Shown in pieces: positions 26,572-36,030 of a stretch of DNA of 64,000 bases (position 1 is the stretch's first letter; each line of letters opens with the position of its first letter). A program made the translations under genes and the position numbers. The stretch lies in contig CP131915.1 of NCBI GenBank assembly GCA_030704225.1, positions 620,001 through 684,000 on the forward strand, in the 5' to 3' direction. Source of the stretch: Kosakonia sp. H02. GTDB lineage: Bacteria > Pseudomonadota > Gammaproteobacteria > Enterobacterales > Enterobacteriaceae. Under the pieces are notes generated by a model. It was given only the letters and a program-made list of their open reading frames with translations, was not told where the DNA came from and searched no databases.

Positions 26572-27522
26572 TCAGATTTGGTAATCAATCACCGCGTCGT
26601 CTGGCTCCATCACCTGACGTTTAATATCCTCAACCGACAAACCGGCGTTGCACAACTCAATAAAGCGCCAGACATAGTTACGTTGTAACTGACCGCGTTT
26701 TAACCCCAGCCAGACGGTGTTGGCATCAAACAAATGCCGCGTATCCAGGCGCACCAGCTTCCCTTCCTCGTTCTCGCCGCCGGATTGCTCCGCCACCAGC
26801 CCCACGCCCAGCCCCAGCTCGACATAGGTCTTAATGACATCGGAGTCCTGCGCGCTTAACACCACATCAGGAATTAACCCCTTGCGACCAAACGCTTCAT
26901 CAATGCGGGAACGCCCGGTGATCCCCTGGCGATAGGTAATCAGCGGCCAGCGGCTGATCTCCTCCAGCGTGAGCGGTGAAGCCTGCGCCAGGGGATGATC
27001 TTGCGGCACCAGCAAACTGTGATGCCAGCGAAACCACGGGAACGCAGCCAGCGAACTGTCATTACTGAGGCGCTCACTGGCAATGCCAATATCCGCCCCG
27101 CCGTTATGCAGCAGCGATTCGATTTCCTGCGGCGTGCCCTGAATCAATTCAAGACGGACTTCCGGGAACAACGCGCGGAACGATTTGATCACCGACGGCA
27201 GGCTGTACCGCGCCTGCGTATGCGTGGTGGCAATGGTCAGGACACCGGATGTGTCATTGGTGAAGAGGTCGGCGAGCCTGCGAACATTGCTCGCCTCATT
27301 AAGAATGCGCTCGGCAATCACCAGCAGCGCTTTGCCTGGCTCCGTCATACCGAGCAGACGCTTGCCACGGCGGATAAAAATCTCAATCCCCAGCTCTTCT
27401 TCAAGCTCGCGGATATGCCGACTCACGCCAGACTGAGACGTGTAAAGCATGTTGGCGACCTCGGTCAGGTTGTAATCCCGCCGTGCCGCCTCGCGGATAA
27501 TTTTAAGTTGCTGGAAATTCAC
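26572..27522 (-). CDS. cbl: LysR-type regulator Cbl
   Basis: A CysB-like activator of genes for use of aliphatic sulfonates when sulfate is scarce (ssu, tau). The protein has 316 residues, as in E. coli. The helix-turn-helix is around NLTEVANMLYTSQSGVSRHI; the C-terminus KRQVMEPDDAVIDYQI is that of Cbl. The start is GTG at 27522, with AGGAG 6 bases upstream and the family N-terminus VNFQQLKIIREAA; an ORF extension to 27582 is not expected to be translated. It lies 100 bases after nac in the same direction, as in Klebsiella and E. coli. Confidence 0.93.
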   Translation of the reverse strand: MNFQQLKIIREAARRDYNLTEVANMLYTSQSGVSRHIRELEEELGIEIFIRRGKRLLGMTEPGKALLVIAERILNEASNVRRLADLFTNDTSGVLTIATTHTQARYSLPSVIKSFRALFPEVRLELIQGTPQEIESLLHNGGADIGIASERLSNDSSLAAFPWFRWHHSLLVPQDHPLAQASPLTLEEISRWPLITYRQGITGRSRIDEAFGRKGLIPDVVLSAQDSDVIKTYVELGLGVGLVAEQSGGENEEGKLVRLDTRHLFDANTVWLGLKRGQLQRNYVWRFIELCNAGLSVEDIKRQVMEPDDAVIDYQI

Positions 27523-27622
27523 CCTTCGCTCCTGACCATCAGACATGACGTTATTGTTAAAGTCTGAGGCCAGGCAGAACAAATAATAAAAACCAGCATC
27601 TTATTCTTTTAAGGAATAATGC

Positions 27623-28540
27623 CTAGCTCACCAGTTGCAACTCGTGGTTTTCCATCGATGGGCGGCTCACCAAAGACATCAGAATATCTTTGACTGCCTG
27701 CGCCTGCGGCGACAACGTGCCGCGCGCAGAAACATTCAGCGCCAGCGGCAGGTTCATCGACGGTGTGGTGATACGCGCCATCCAGCCATTCGTCGCGCTG
27801 CACAGCGAACGCGCGGCAGATTCTGGTAATACCGTTACGCCCATTCCGCTGGCAATCGCTGCCGTTAACGTCGCAATAGATTCAATTTCACCGATGATCT
27901 TCGCGGTCAGACGACGCAAGGAGAACGCCTCATCGACGCGCAGACGCACGGCGCTATAATCACGCGGCAGGAACAGATTCATCTCGGCGACCGCCGTCAG
28001 ATCGACGCTCTGCCCCGGGCAATCCCGCGTTCCCACCAGATAGAGATCTTCTTTCAACAACGGCAGGCTATTAATCCCCGCCCCTGGCGCGCGCTCATAC
28101 AGCACCGCCATATCGAGTTGCCCACTTAACAGTTTATCGTTCAGCACGCTGCCGCTGTTTTCATGCAGATAAACCATGACTTCAGGTAACTCGTTACGCA
28201 CCGCCTGTAATAGCGGCATGGTGACCGACGAAGCCGCCGTCCCCGGCGCAAGGCCGATAGAGACCTGGCCGCGCAAACACTGGCCAACATTGTTCACTGC
28301 CAGTTGTGCTTGTTCACACTGGCGAAGAATGGTGCGTGCGTGGGTATAAAGAATTTTGCCCGCTTCCGTGGGCGTAACGCCACGCTTGGTGCGGATCAGT
28401 AGTTGCTGATCCAACTCGCCTTCCAGAGTGGCAACTTGTTGGCTCAGCGCGGGCTGCGCAATATGTAATACTTCGGCTGCCTGAGTCAGGCTTCCAATAT
28501 CGACGATTTTCACGAAGTATTTCAGTCGTCTTAAGTTCAT
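27623..28540 (-). CDS. nac: Nitrogen assimilation control protein Nac
   Basis: A LysR-type regulator of 305 residues that couples the NtrC response to sigma-70 promoters under nitrogen limitation. The N-terminus NLRRLKYFVKIVDIGSLTQA and the winged helix AAEVLHIAQPALSQQVATLE match Nac; the C-terminus is HELQLVS. An AGGAGG ribosome site precedes the ATG. A sigma-54 promoter at 28597-28612 and an NtrC palindrome at 28729-28745 sit upstream, as known for nac. Confidence 0.95.
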   Translation of the reverse strand: MNLRRLKYFVKIVDIGSLTQAAEVLHIAQPALSQQVATLEGELDQQLLIRTKRGVTPTEAGKILYTHARTILRQCEQAQLAVNNVGQCLRGQVSIGLAPGTAASSVTMPLLQAVRNELPEVMVYLHENSGSVLNDKLLSGQLDMAVLYERAPGAGINSLPLLKEDLYLVGTRDCPGQSVDLTAVAEMNLFLPRDYSAVRLRVDEAFSLRRLTAKIIGEIESIATLTAAIASGMGVTVLPESAARSLCSATNGWMARITTPSMNLPLALNVSARGTLSPQAQAVKDILMSLVSRPSMENHELQLVS

Positions 28541-28596
28541 TTTGCCTCCTGTACGGATACCAGTGCCAACGCCGGATGTTATGTCTCAGGAGGTTT

Positions 28597-28612
28597 TGCA
28601 ATATGCTTGCCA
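28597..28612 (-). promoter_or_regulatory. Sigma-54 promoter of nac
   Basis: Read on the minus strand the sequence is TGGCAAGCATATTGCA, with the GG of the -24 element and the GC of the -12 element ten bases apart. It lies about 57 bases before the nac start codon. It closely resembles the nac promoter of Klebsiella. Confidence 0.92.
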
Positions 28613-28728
28613 GTTTTCATCACCAGAACTTATTGATGCTAACAGGCTGGATAATAAGAGATTCTAATCACCACAGGGTAAATTATTACTGAAACAGCGG
28701 TTTGCTTAATGCCCCATAAGGGGTAAGT

Positions 28729-28745
28729 TGCACCAAATCAGTGCA
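28729..28745. promoter_or_regulatory. NtrC-binding site upstream of nac
   Basis: TGCACCAAATCAGTGCA matches the NtrC dyad TGCACCA-N3-TGGTGCA in all but one or two positions. It lies about 117 bases upstream of the sigma-54 promoter, a normal enhancer distance. Confidence 0.85.
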
Positions 28746-28822
28746 AAGCGGCGATAACTGGCTGGCAGACAACCAGATTGCCCAAATTGTCAGCAAACGA
28801 ACCCACAGAGGCGATCCACCCT

Positions 28823-28851
28823 TTGACAAGCCTGAAGCTCATCGATAATAT
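28823..28851 (+). promoter_or_regulatory. Promoter of tRNA-Asn copy 2
   Basis: TTGACA and TAATAT are separated by 17 bases, followed by the same GC-rich discriminator as at asnT. Confidence 0.78.
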
Positions 28852-28869
28852 GCGCCCCGTTCACACGAT

Positions 28870-28945
28870 TCCTCTGTAGTTCAGTCGGTAGAACGGCGGA
28901 CTGTTAATCCGTATGTCACTGGTTCGAGTCCAGTCAGAGGAGCCA
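28870..28945 (+). tRNA. asnV: tRNA-Asn (GTT), copy 2
   Basis: Identical in all 76 bases to copy 1. Its place divergent from nac corresponds to E. coli asnV. A decayed phage-type integrase starts about 40 bases downstream, so this copy probably served as the attachment site of the island that follows. Confidence 0.96.
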
Positions 28946-28984
28946 ATTTCCTGTATTCATGCCTCCGTCCGAATCCTCATCTGC

Positions 28985-29518
28985 TGTCGATCCAACGGTA
29001 TCTTAAGTACCGTATTAGCGGTAAGGAAACCCGCATTGCATGGGTTCCTCCTGCCTGCCATCTCCCTTTCTGACGCCAGGCAGTAACGTGAAGGTGTCCG
29101 CAAAATGCTGGCACTTAACATCAACCCGGCACAGCAGCGTGCTACTGAGTGCAGCTCACGCAGACAGGAAACAACGTTTAAAGCAGTGGCGCTGGCGTGG
29201 TACAGGAGCAATAAACAGTGGTCGCAGAATACCGCTGACTGCCTGCTCGCCAGCCTGAACAATCATGTCTTTCCGGTTATCCAGTATCAGAACTTAAACC
29301 CCGTCATTTCATTAGCCTGCTGGAAGTTGCATCCCGCACGCGAAGCCATTACCGGTATTCGTTATTCCGGACGCGGCGCAAAAATGCGCCCCCCGCATAT
29401 CGTTCCGCTCTCGCGCCAGGCTTTTGCCATTCTGAAACAGGTTGAGAATATTTCCAGTGATGGTGAGCTGGTCTTTCCGGCCGATGCTTCAGGAGAACCG
29501 CTGAATTGTCCGGCATAA
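28985..29518 (+). pseudogene. Decayed P4-type integrase
   Basis: Pieces of a tyrosine recombinase can be read in order. LKYRISGKETRIA comes from the N-terminal DUF4102 domain and is broken by stops. Next come FKAVALAWYRSNKQWSQNT and LLASLNNHVFPVI from the core-binding domain. RPPHIVPLSRQAFAILKQVE comes from the catalytic domain. The region between core-binding and catalytic parts is deleted, and the terminal R-H-x-x-R-Y part is missing. Total coding span is about 530 bases against about 1,200 for an intact gene. Its place just 3' of a tRNA gene is usual for P4-type integrases. Confidence 0.82.
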
Positions 29519-29554
29519 TAAAGCCGTCTCCGCTTAGGTGGGGACGGCTTTATT
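29517..29554. terminator. Terminator after the integrase relic
   Basis: A perfect 12-bp stem (AATAAAGCCGTC and its complement) with a 14-base loop and flanking A/T tracts; it could act in both directions. Confidence 0.7.
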
Positions 29555-29689
29555 TATCAGTAATACAAAAATGCCAGTGAACTTTTTCTCCTGAACTTCC
29601 GTTATTTCTGATGTTATAAATTTGTAACAAATATTTTTTATACTGACCTGTATTGCCACGCAAATCTATGGAAATTACAGGAAAACGAT

Positions 29690-31663
29690 ATGAGCAGACC
29701 CCTTAAATCGGTGTTTAAAAAGGAACACAGCGATGAGATCAGTAACCACAGCGTGAACCCCGTCTTTTCTGAGGTAGTCAGCGCTTTTATGTCCCGTCGC
29801 CGCTTTCTGCAAATGGGAATGGTGGCGGGCGCTGCCGTCTCCTTTCCTTATCTAGTCAAGCCAGAAAACGCCTTCGCGGCGAAGGCAAATCCCTCAGCAT
29901 TATCTAAAGCGGTGTCGCTGGGCTTCACCAGCATTCCCGTTTCGACCGCAGACACTGTCACCGTGCCGGAAGGCTATATCGCCCGTCCGTTTTATCGCTG
30001 GGGCGATGCTGTGGGCATAAAGGGCAATCTGCCGGAATTTAAATTCGACGCCAGCAACACCACCGACGAACAGGCGGCGCAGGCCGGTATGCACCATGAC
30101 GGCATGGCCTGGTTTAGCCTGCCGCAGGGCGAAGAGAACCCGGCACACGGTCTGCTGGCGCTCAACCATGAATACATTGATAACGGTATGCTATTTAAAG
30201 ACGGTACCGCCAACTGGGATCTTGATAAGGCCCGTAAGGGTCAGAATGCGATGGGTATATCAGTTATCGAGGTGAAAAAAGATAACGTGGGCTGGCAGGT
30301 GGTCCGTCCCTCCAGCTTTGCTCGTCGCATAACCGTCAATACACCCATGCAACTGAGCGGTCCGGCGCGTCATCAGGCGTTGATGAAAACCGCCGCCGAT
30401 CCGCAAGGCGAAGTGGTACTGGGCACCATGCAAAACTGCGCCAATGGTCAAACCCCGTGGGGAACGTACCTGACCTGTGAAGAGAACTGGTCGGATATTT
30501 TTGTTAAAAAAGCGCAGCGTAACGTGCTGGAGAAGCGCTACGGCATTAGCGATAGCGATGAATCCTACCGCTGGAACGAGGTTGACGAACGTTTCAGCGT
30601 CGATAAAACGCCCAACGAGCCGAACCGCTTTGGCTGGGTGGTGGAGATTGACCCCTACGATCCGACTTCCACGCCGCGCAAACATACCGCATTAGGTCGC
30701 TTTAAGCATGAAGGTGCTGCCGTGACGCTGGCGGGGGATAATCGCGTTGTGGTCTATATGGGCGACGATCAGAAATTTGAATACATCTATAAATTCATCT
30801 CCGAGAACAAATATGACCCTGGCGATCGCAAGGCAAATATGCAGTTGCTGGAGTCAGGCACGCTCTATGTCGCCAGATTCAATGACGACGGTTCCGGCGA
30901 CTGGCTGCCGCTGATCTTCGGTGAAAATGGCCTTGATCAAAGCAAGGGTTTCGACAATCAGGGCGATCTTCTGATCAAAACGCGCCTTGCTGCCGATACG
31001 GTGGGCGCAACAAAAATGGACCGCCCGGAATGGATAGCCGTTGATACCCATGCGAAAGGCAGCGTGTATTGCACGCTCACCAACAATTCCGATCGCGGTA
31101 AAGAGGGCAAGGCCACGGTAGACGCAGCCAACCCGCGCGCCAACAACCAGTTCGGCCACATCATGCACTGGCGCGAAGAGAGTGCAGACCCCGCCTCAGC
31201 GAAATTTACGTGGGATATTCTGGTGCTCGCCGGGCGTACTGACAGTGACGATCCTAAAGCGAAAGGCTCCATGCAGGGGGCAGAATTCGGTAGCCCTGAT
31301 GGGCTCTCCTTCGATCACCGCGGCGTGCTGTGGATCCAGACTGATGTCTCCTCCAGTACGATTAATAAAAAGGCGTATGAAGGGATGGGGAATAACCAGA
31401 TGGTGGCGACCCTGCCCGGCACCAATGAGTATCGCCGCTTTTTGACCGGGCCACGCGGGTGTGAAATTACCGGTATCGCCTTTACGCCGGACAACCGTAC
31501 GCTGTTTATTAATATCCAGCATCCCGGCGAAGGCGGCGACGACATTACCGATCCGAGCAACCCTCGGGCTATCTCCAACTGGCCAGATTCCAGATCAGAC
31601 GGACGACCACGCTCTTCAACAGTCGTTATCACTAAATCAAATGGCGGGATAATCGGTACCTGA
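29690..31663 (+). CDS. PhoX-family protein (DUF839), Tat-exported
   Basis: A predicted periplasmic phosphatase-family protein of 657 residues. The twin-arginine signal SRRRFLQMGMVAGAAVSFPY is at residues 35-54, after an unusual 34-residue N-terminal extension. The mature part has the PhoX features: GNMEENWSD-like TCEENWSDIF, KHTALGRFKHEGAAV, VVYMGDDQKFEYIYKFIS and FGSPDGLSFDHRGVLWIQTD. PhoX enzymes use calcium and iron to hydrolyse phosphomonoesters. No Pho box was identified. It has its own terminator at 31671. Confidence 0.88.
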   Translation: MSRPLKSVFKKEHSDEISNHSVNPVFSEVVSAFMSRRRFLQMGMVAGAAVSFPYLVKPENAFAAKANPSALSKAVSLGFTSIPVSTADTVTVPEGYIARPFYRWGDAVGIKGNLPEFKFDASNTTDEQAAQAGMHHDGMAWFSLPQGEENPAHGLLALNHEYIDNGMLFKDGTANWDLDKARKGQNAMGISVIEVKKDNVGWQVVRPSSFARRITVNTPMQLSGPARHQALMKTAADPQGEVVLGTMQNCANGQTPWGTYLTCEENWSDIFVKKAQRNVLEKRYGISDSDESYRWNEVDERFSVDKTPNEPNRFGWVVEIDPYDPTSTPRKHTALGRFKHEGAAVTLAGDNRVVVYMGDDQKFEYIYKFISENKYDPGDRKANMQLLESGTLYVARFNDDGSGDWLPLIFGENGLDQSKGFDNQGDLLIKTRLAADTVGATKMDRPEWIAVDTHAKGSVYCTLTNNSDRGKEGKATVDAANPRANNQFGHIMHWREESADPASAKFTWDILVLAGRTDSDDPKAKGSMQGAEFGSPDGLSFDHRGVLWIQTDVSSSTINKKAYEGMGNNQMVATLPGTNEYRRFLTGPRGCEITGIAFTPDNRTLFINIQHPGEGGDDITDPSNPRAISNWPDSRSDGRPRSSTVVITKSNGGIIGT

Positions 31664-31670
31664 TGCATCT

Positions 31671-31688
31671 GGTGCCCTTTTGGGCACC
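31671..31688 (+). terminator. Terminator of the PhoX-family gene
   Basis: Stem GGTGCCC/GGGCACC with a TTTT loop and then ATTTTTTA, 8 bases after the stop codon. Confidence 0.88.
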
Positions 31689-31889
31689 ATTTTTTATGGC
31701 AACAGCTTGATCCTCCCAACATTCCCCAGGTATCAAATAGTTAATCTCGCTGTTATCTGAGGGAATTAACCTTAACCTTTTATGTTTTCTCTTACTCGCT
31801 GAAACGATTATCAATTTTAACCCTACCTTAAGCCTGGCTTCGTACATGCACGTTCCTTATCAAAAAATCGATTAAACGTTTACATTACA

Positions 31890-31912
31890 ATTGTTATGTT
31901 ATAACGTTGCAA
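31890..31912. promoter_or_regulatory. Zur box upstream of aztABCD
   Basis: TTGTTATGTTATAACGTTGC carries the palindromic core GTTATAAC with the flanks of enterobacterial Zur boxes (consensus built on TGTTATA-N-TAACA). It lies 30-50 bases before aztA and resembles the boxes at 36377, 40285 and 46513. Confidence 0.8.
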
Positions 31913-31941
31913 AAAGTAACTAATTATGTGGAATGGATGTC

Positions 31942-32679
31942 ATGCACGACTACTCTTTGCGTTTTGCAAATCTGGCGCTGGGTTATGAGGGTTTACCTGC
32001 GATACAAAATATTACCGGGACGATACAAAAAGGGTCCCTTACTGCCATCATTGGCCCTAACGGTTCTGGTAAGTCAACACTGCTTAAAGGTATCGCAGGG
32101 ATTCTGGCTCCGTTAAGTGGCTCCTGTACCGTAGAGCCAAAGGCGCGCATTGCCTATCTGCCACAGATATCGGAATTGGATCGCACTTTCCCTGCAACCG
32201 TTTCAGATTTAGTTTCCCTGGGTTTATGGCCTGAAAGAGGGTTATTCCGTCACCACAGAATTGAGGATCGTAAACGGCTTACTGATGCATTGGGGTCAGT
32301 AGGATTAGCAGGGTTTGAAAAAAGACAGCTTAGTGCATTATCCGGGGGGCAGCTTCAACGCGCGCTCTTCGCACGGGTCATTCTTCAACAGGCAAACATC
32401 ATCCTGCTTGATGAGCCTTTTAATGCCATTGACGCCACCACTATTGATGACTTGCTTGTGCTGATAAACCGCTGGCACGCTCAGAAGCGTACTGTCTTAG
32501 CTGTCATGCATGATATCGGTCTGGTTAGAAATCATTTTCCACAGGCCATTTTGTTAAACGGTGAATTAGTGGCATGGGACGAAACAGAACAAGTTCTGCG
32601 CCATACCTCACTTCAACCGACACAGAATATGGGCACAGCAGGTGTTTTGCCTGGGCAACATGAGGCTACACATTCATGA
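31942..32679 (+). CDS. aztA: Zinc ABC transporter ATPase AztA
   Basis: The ATP-hydrolysing subunit of a cluster A-I zinc importer (AztABCD type), about 245 residues. Walker A is IIGPNGSGKSTL, the signature LSALSGGQLQRALFARVIL, Walker B IILLDEPFNAID, and the H-loop VLAVMHDIGLVR. The ATG at 31942 is favoured, though 31933 is in frame. It overlaps the permease gene by four bases. The Zur box upstream implies expression when zinc is scarce. Confidence 0.88.
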   Translation: MHDYSLRFANLALGYEGLPAIQNITGTIQKGSLTAIIGPNGSGKSTLLKGIAGILAPLSGSCTVEPKARIAYLPQISELDRTFPATVSDLVSLGLWPERGLFRHHRIEDRKRLTDALGSVGLAGFEKRQLSALSGGQLQRALFARVILQQANIILLDEPFNAIDATTIDDLLVLINRWHAQKRTVLAVMHDIGLVRNHFPQAILLNGELVAWDETEQVLRHTSLQPTQNMGTAGVLPGQHEATHS

Positions 32680-33533
32680 GCTGGCTTCATGAATGGGTTC
32701 TCGCACCTTTTGTCGGCTTCGGTTTTATGCGCCGGGCGCTTTATGGTTCATTTCTGCTTTGTTTAAGCGCTTGCCCGGTTGGCGTTTTTTTAACATTACG
32801 CCGTATGAGTCTGGTTGGTGATGCCATGTCACACGCTATCTTGCCCGGTGCTGCATTTGGCTTCTTACTCTATGGATTAGATATATTACCGATGACTATT
32901 GGTGGGCTTGTCGCAGGGCTGATAGTTGCTATTTTTGCAGGGGCGGTTTCCCGCTTAACAGTGCAAAAAGAAGACGCTTCAATGGCGGCTTTTTATTTAA
33001 TCTCACTCGCAGTCGGCGTGCTCATTGTATCGCTTCGAGGCTCAAGTGTGGATCTTATGCATGTCCTGTTTGGCACTGTGCTTGCACTCAATCACGAAGC
33101 GCTGTTGTTAATTTTCTCTGTCGCGCTGCTCACACTTCTGCTGGTTTCTATATTCTGGCGCGCACTTATTGCTGAGTGTCTTGACCCTTTATTTCTTCGC
33201 TCAGTTTCACGACTGGGATCGCCAGTCCATTTTATTTTCCTGGCCCTGGTGGTACTGAATCTTGTCGCCGGTTTTCAGGCACTCGGCACTTTACTCTCTG
33301 TCGGGGTAATGGTCTTGCCAGCTGTGACGGCTCGTTTCTGGACGAGACGTGTAGCGACAATGTGCATAGCCTCTGTCCTGACAGGAATGCTTGCATGTAT
33401 AAGTGGTTTGTTATTTTCATTTCATTTTTCACTACCTTCAGGACCGTCAATCATATTATCTGTGGGAATTATGTATCTTGTCTCTGCTGCTGCCATGATG
33501 GTGAAAAACATCCGCTTAAAAAAACTTCGTTAA
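32676..33533 (+). CDS. aztB: Zinc ABC transporter permease AztB
   Basis: A ZnuB-family permease of 285 residues with eight or nine membrane helices. Typical blocks are LTLRRMSLVGDAMSHAILPG, RGSSVDLMHVLFGTVLALN and LVAGFQALGTLLSVGVMVLP. It is translationally coupled to aztA by ATGA and followed after 31 bases by the binding-protein gene. AztA and AztB together form the membrane translocator. Confidence 0.9.
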   Translation: MSWLHEWVLAPFVGFGFMRRALYGSFLLCLSACPVGVFLTLRRMSLVGDAMSHAILPGAAFGFLLYGLDILPMTIGGLVAGLIVAIFAGAVSRLTVQKEDASMAAFYLISLAVGVLIVSLRGSSVDLMHVLFGTVLALNHEALLLIFSVALLTLLLVSIFWRALIAECLDPLFLRSVSRLGSPVHFIFLALVVLNLVAGFQALGTLLSVGVMVLPAVTARFWTRRVATMCIASVLTGMLACISGLLFSFHFSLPSGPSIILSVGIMYLVSAAAMMVKNIRLKKLR

Positions 33534-33564
33534 TCTTTTCACTACAAATCGAGGGAATTATTTA

Positions 33565-34515
33565 ATGAGAAAACCCGGTTTTATGTCTTTATGTATCCTG
33601 ACGACATCTATACTTTTTTTATTTTTTACTTTCCCGGCGAAAGCGAAAATTAATGTCATAGCAAGCTTTTCTGTTATTGGCGATATGGCAAAAAATATCG
33701 GTCGGGATCGCATCGAACTGCGTACTATTGTCGGCCCTAATAGCGATGCTCATGTTTATGAGCCCTCTCCTGCTGACGCGATCGCTATGTCTAAAGCGGA
33801 TGTCATACTGGTAAATGGTTTACAACTTGAAGGCTTTATTTCACGGTTGATCGAGGCAAGTGAAACCTCCGCACCGGTAATTGAAACAACAAAAGGAGCA
33901 AATATTCTCCAGGACCCGGCCGGCGGACACTATCACTTTTATGACGGTAAAGCGGTCTTTCATGCTGCACCGTTTGATCCACATGCCTGGCAATCAGTAG
34001 GGAATGCCAGAATATATGTGAAAAATATTGCAGAAGCCTTTTGCGTACAAGATAAAAGTAATTGTGATTTTTATCAGGCTAATGCCCGTGCTTATGATGC
34101 AAAACTTGCGGCTCTGGAAAATAAAATTATTAAGACTGTCGCTACGATCCCACAAGAAAAGCGTACTGTCGTCGTAGGCCATAATGCATTCAAATATTTT
34201 GAACAGGCATATGGTATACATTTCCTTTCCCCTCAGGGTATATCCACCGAATCAGAGGCCTCTGCCGCTGACGTTGCCGGCATACTTAAGAAAATAAAAG
34301 AAAATAACGCATCAGCGGTTTTTTCTGAAAATATTTCCAATCCACGTCTGGTTGAACAAATTGCCAGAGAAGCTGGCCTTAACGTGGCTGGCGTGCTTTA
34401 TACAGATGCCTTGTCAGAACCAGGAGAACCGGCTTCTACCTACCTGGAAATGATGGAACATAACGTAACGGCGATTGCGACAGCGGCGAGCAATAGCCGT
34501 AATGCCCAGCCATAA
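33565..34515 (+). CDS. aztC: Zinc-binding periplasmic protein AztC
   Basis: A ZnuA/AztC-type solute-binding protein of 316 residues. A signal peptide ends near PAKA. Zinc ligands expected for the family are seen: the histidine in NSDAHVYEPSPAD, H-Y-H in GGHYHFYDG, H in FDPHAWQS, H in VVVGHNAFKYF, and a late aspartate in LYTDALSEPG. It delivers Zn(II) to AztAB and can receive it from AztD. The ribosome site is GAGGGAATT. Confidence 0.9.
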   Translation: MRKPGFMSLCILTTSILFLFFTFPAKAKINVIASFSVIGDMAKNIGRDRIELRTIVGPNSDAHVYEPSPADAIAMSKADVILVNGLQLEGFISRLIEASETSAPVIETTKGANILQDPAGGHYHFYDGKAVFHAAPFDPHAWQSVGNARIYVKNIAEAFCVQDKSNCDFYQANARAYDAKLAALENKIIKTVATIPQEKRTVVVGHNAFKYFEQAYGIHFLSPQGISTESEASAADVAGILKKIKENNASAVFSENISNPRLVEQIAREAGLNVAGVLYTDALSEPGEPASTYLEMMEHNVTAIATAASNSRNAQP

Positions 34516-34553
34516 ATACCCGCCGATCAGTTTTATATATGATGGAGAACATT

Positions 34554-35807
34554 ATGAAGAAACGCTTATTATCTACTTCAATCTCAACGCTGCTTTTGGG
34601 CCTTTCTGTGATGCCTGCTTTCGCAGATGAAGACGTAACCGCATGGCGTCTGTTCGTCGCCGATCATGATAAACCCGTTGTGAATGTTATTGATGCACTG
34701 GATGGAGATAAGCTCGCAACATTTAATGTTAAAGGCCCTGCAAATTTATCTCGCAGCGAAAGTGGTGCCACAATTTTCGCTATCCAGGGTAGTGCTGGCG
34801 TAGTATCCACAATCGCTTCAGGCATTGCTTTCCATGATCACGGAGATCATGCAGACATTGATATTGACGCTCCCAAACTATTACCGCTGGAACTAACGGG
34901 TAAAAAACCTGGTCATTTTGTTGAACGTCAGGGCAAAATTGCCCAGTGGTTTGACGGGGAAGATAGCGCGCAAATCCTGGGTGAAAGCGCCGTTCTTAAA
35001 GGTCAGAAGAATATAACTAAAGTAAATGTTGTTGCACCACATCACGGCGTTGCTGTTCCTTACGATAATTATGCTGTCGTATCCATTCCCAACCCTGATG
35101 ATGCTTCAAAACGACCTGTCGGCGCTCGCGTGGTGGACCTGCAAGGTAAAAAAGTGGGTGATGATGCCTTATGCCCCGGACTTCACGGCTCAGCCGGCTC
35201 GGGTGATACTTTTGCCCTATCATGTGAGACTGGCCTCCTGCTGATTACGCAAAAAAATGCGGCACCGGTTATCAGGCACCTTCCCTACGCGAAAACGTTG
35301 CCAGAGGGAAGCACATCGACCTTGATCGGTGGTAAGGGAATGCAATATTTTATCGGTAATTATGGGCCAGACCGGATTATTCTGGTCGACCCTACCGAAT
35401 CGGATAGCTTCCGTTTGATTCAGTTGCCTACCCGTCGAGTCCATTTCGTTGTAGACCCGGTACGCGCGAAATTCGCCTATGTGTTTACAGAAGACGGAAA
35501 GCTTAATCAAATAGATGTCCTGAAAGGGGAAATTTCGCAGTCAGTGCGTGTCACTGATCCCTATTCAATGGATGGCCACTGGAATGATCCACGGCCGAGA
35601 ATCGCAGTCGCTGACAATAAAATTTACATCACCGATCCGTTGAAAAGTAAAATTATTGTGTTAGACGCTACTTTTTTTAAAAAGACCAGTGAAATTAGCG
35701 TCGAAGGGCAGCCATTTAATATTGTTGCAGTCGGCGGTTCAGGAAAAGTACATGGTGAACATCACGATCATGAAGCTCATCATCATGATGATGACCACGC
35801 TCATTAA
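34554..35807 (+). CDS. aztD: Periplasmic zinc metallochaperone AztD
   Basis: A beta-propeller-like exported protein of 417 residues that hands zinc to AztC in Paracoccus. A signal peptide (LLSTSISTLLLGLSVMPAFA) is followed by the mature start DEDVTAWRLFVADHD. Histidine-rich sites lie at FHDHGDHADIDI and in the C-terminal tail EHHDHEAHHHDDDHAH, both likely zinc ligands. I place the start at 34554, where GGAG is 6 bases upstream; an ATG at 34539 is in frame. It closes the aztABCD operon. Confidence 0.9.
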   Translation: MKKRLLSTSISTLLLGLSVMPAFADEDVTAWRLFVADHDKPVVNVIDALDGDKLATFNVKGPANLSRSESGATIFAIQGSAGVVSTIASGIAFHDHGDHADIDIDAPKLLPLELTGKKPGHFVERQGKIAQWFDGEDSAQILGESAVLKGQKNITKVNVVAPHHGVAVPYDNYAVVSIPNPDDASKRPVGARVVDLQGKKVGDDALCPGLHGSAGSGDTFALSCETGLLLITQKNAAPVIRHLPYAKTLPEGSTSTLIGGKGMQYFIGNYGPDRIILVDPTESDSFRLIQLPTRRVHFVVDPVRAKFAYVFTEDGKLNQIDVLKGEISQSVRVTDPYSMDGHWNDPRPRIAVADNKIYITDPLKSKIIVLDATFFKKTSEISVEGQPFNIVAVGGSGKVHGEHHDHEAHHHDDDHAH

Positions 35808-35836
35808 TACTTGTAAAACCTAACAACGCCTTTCAC

Positions 35837-35863
35837 AGTAGATCTGCTGATAGCAGATCTACT
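35837..35863. terminator. Hairpin after aztD
   Basis: A perfect 12-bp stem (AGTAGATCTGCT and its complement) with a 3-base loop, 30 bases after the aztD stop and followed by TTCTGGCTTT. The following 160 bases to 36030 show no gene. Confidence 0.65.
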
Positions 35864-36030
35864 TTCTGGCTTTAATAATCTTTTTGAATTTGCCCTGGGA
35901 ATAACATCCATGAATATCAAATTCCCTTTCATACTATTCACCCCACTTTACAGCATTTACTGCTCTAGTTGATTACACCAGAATCTTTTCAGCTTTCAGC
36001 TCTTACAAGTAATATATTTATTTAACTCTC

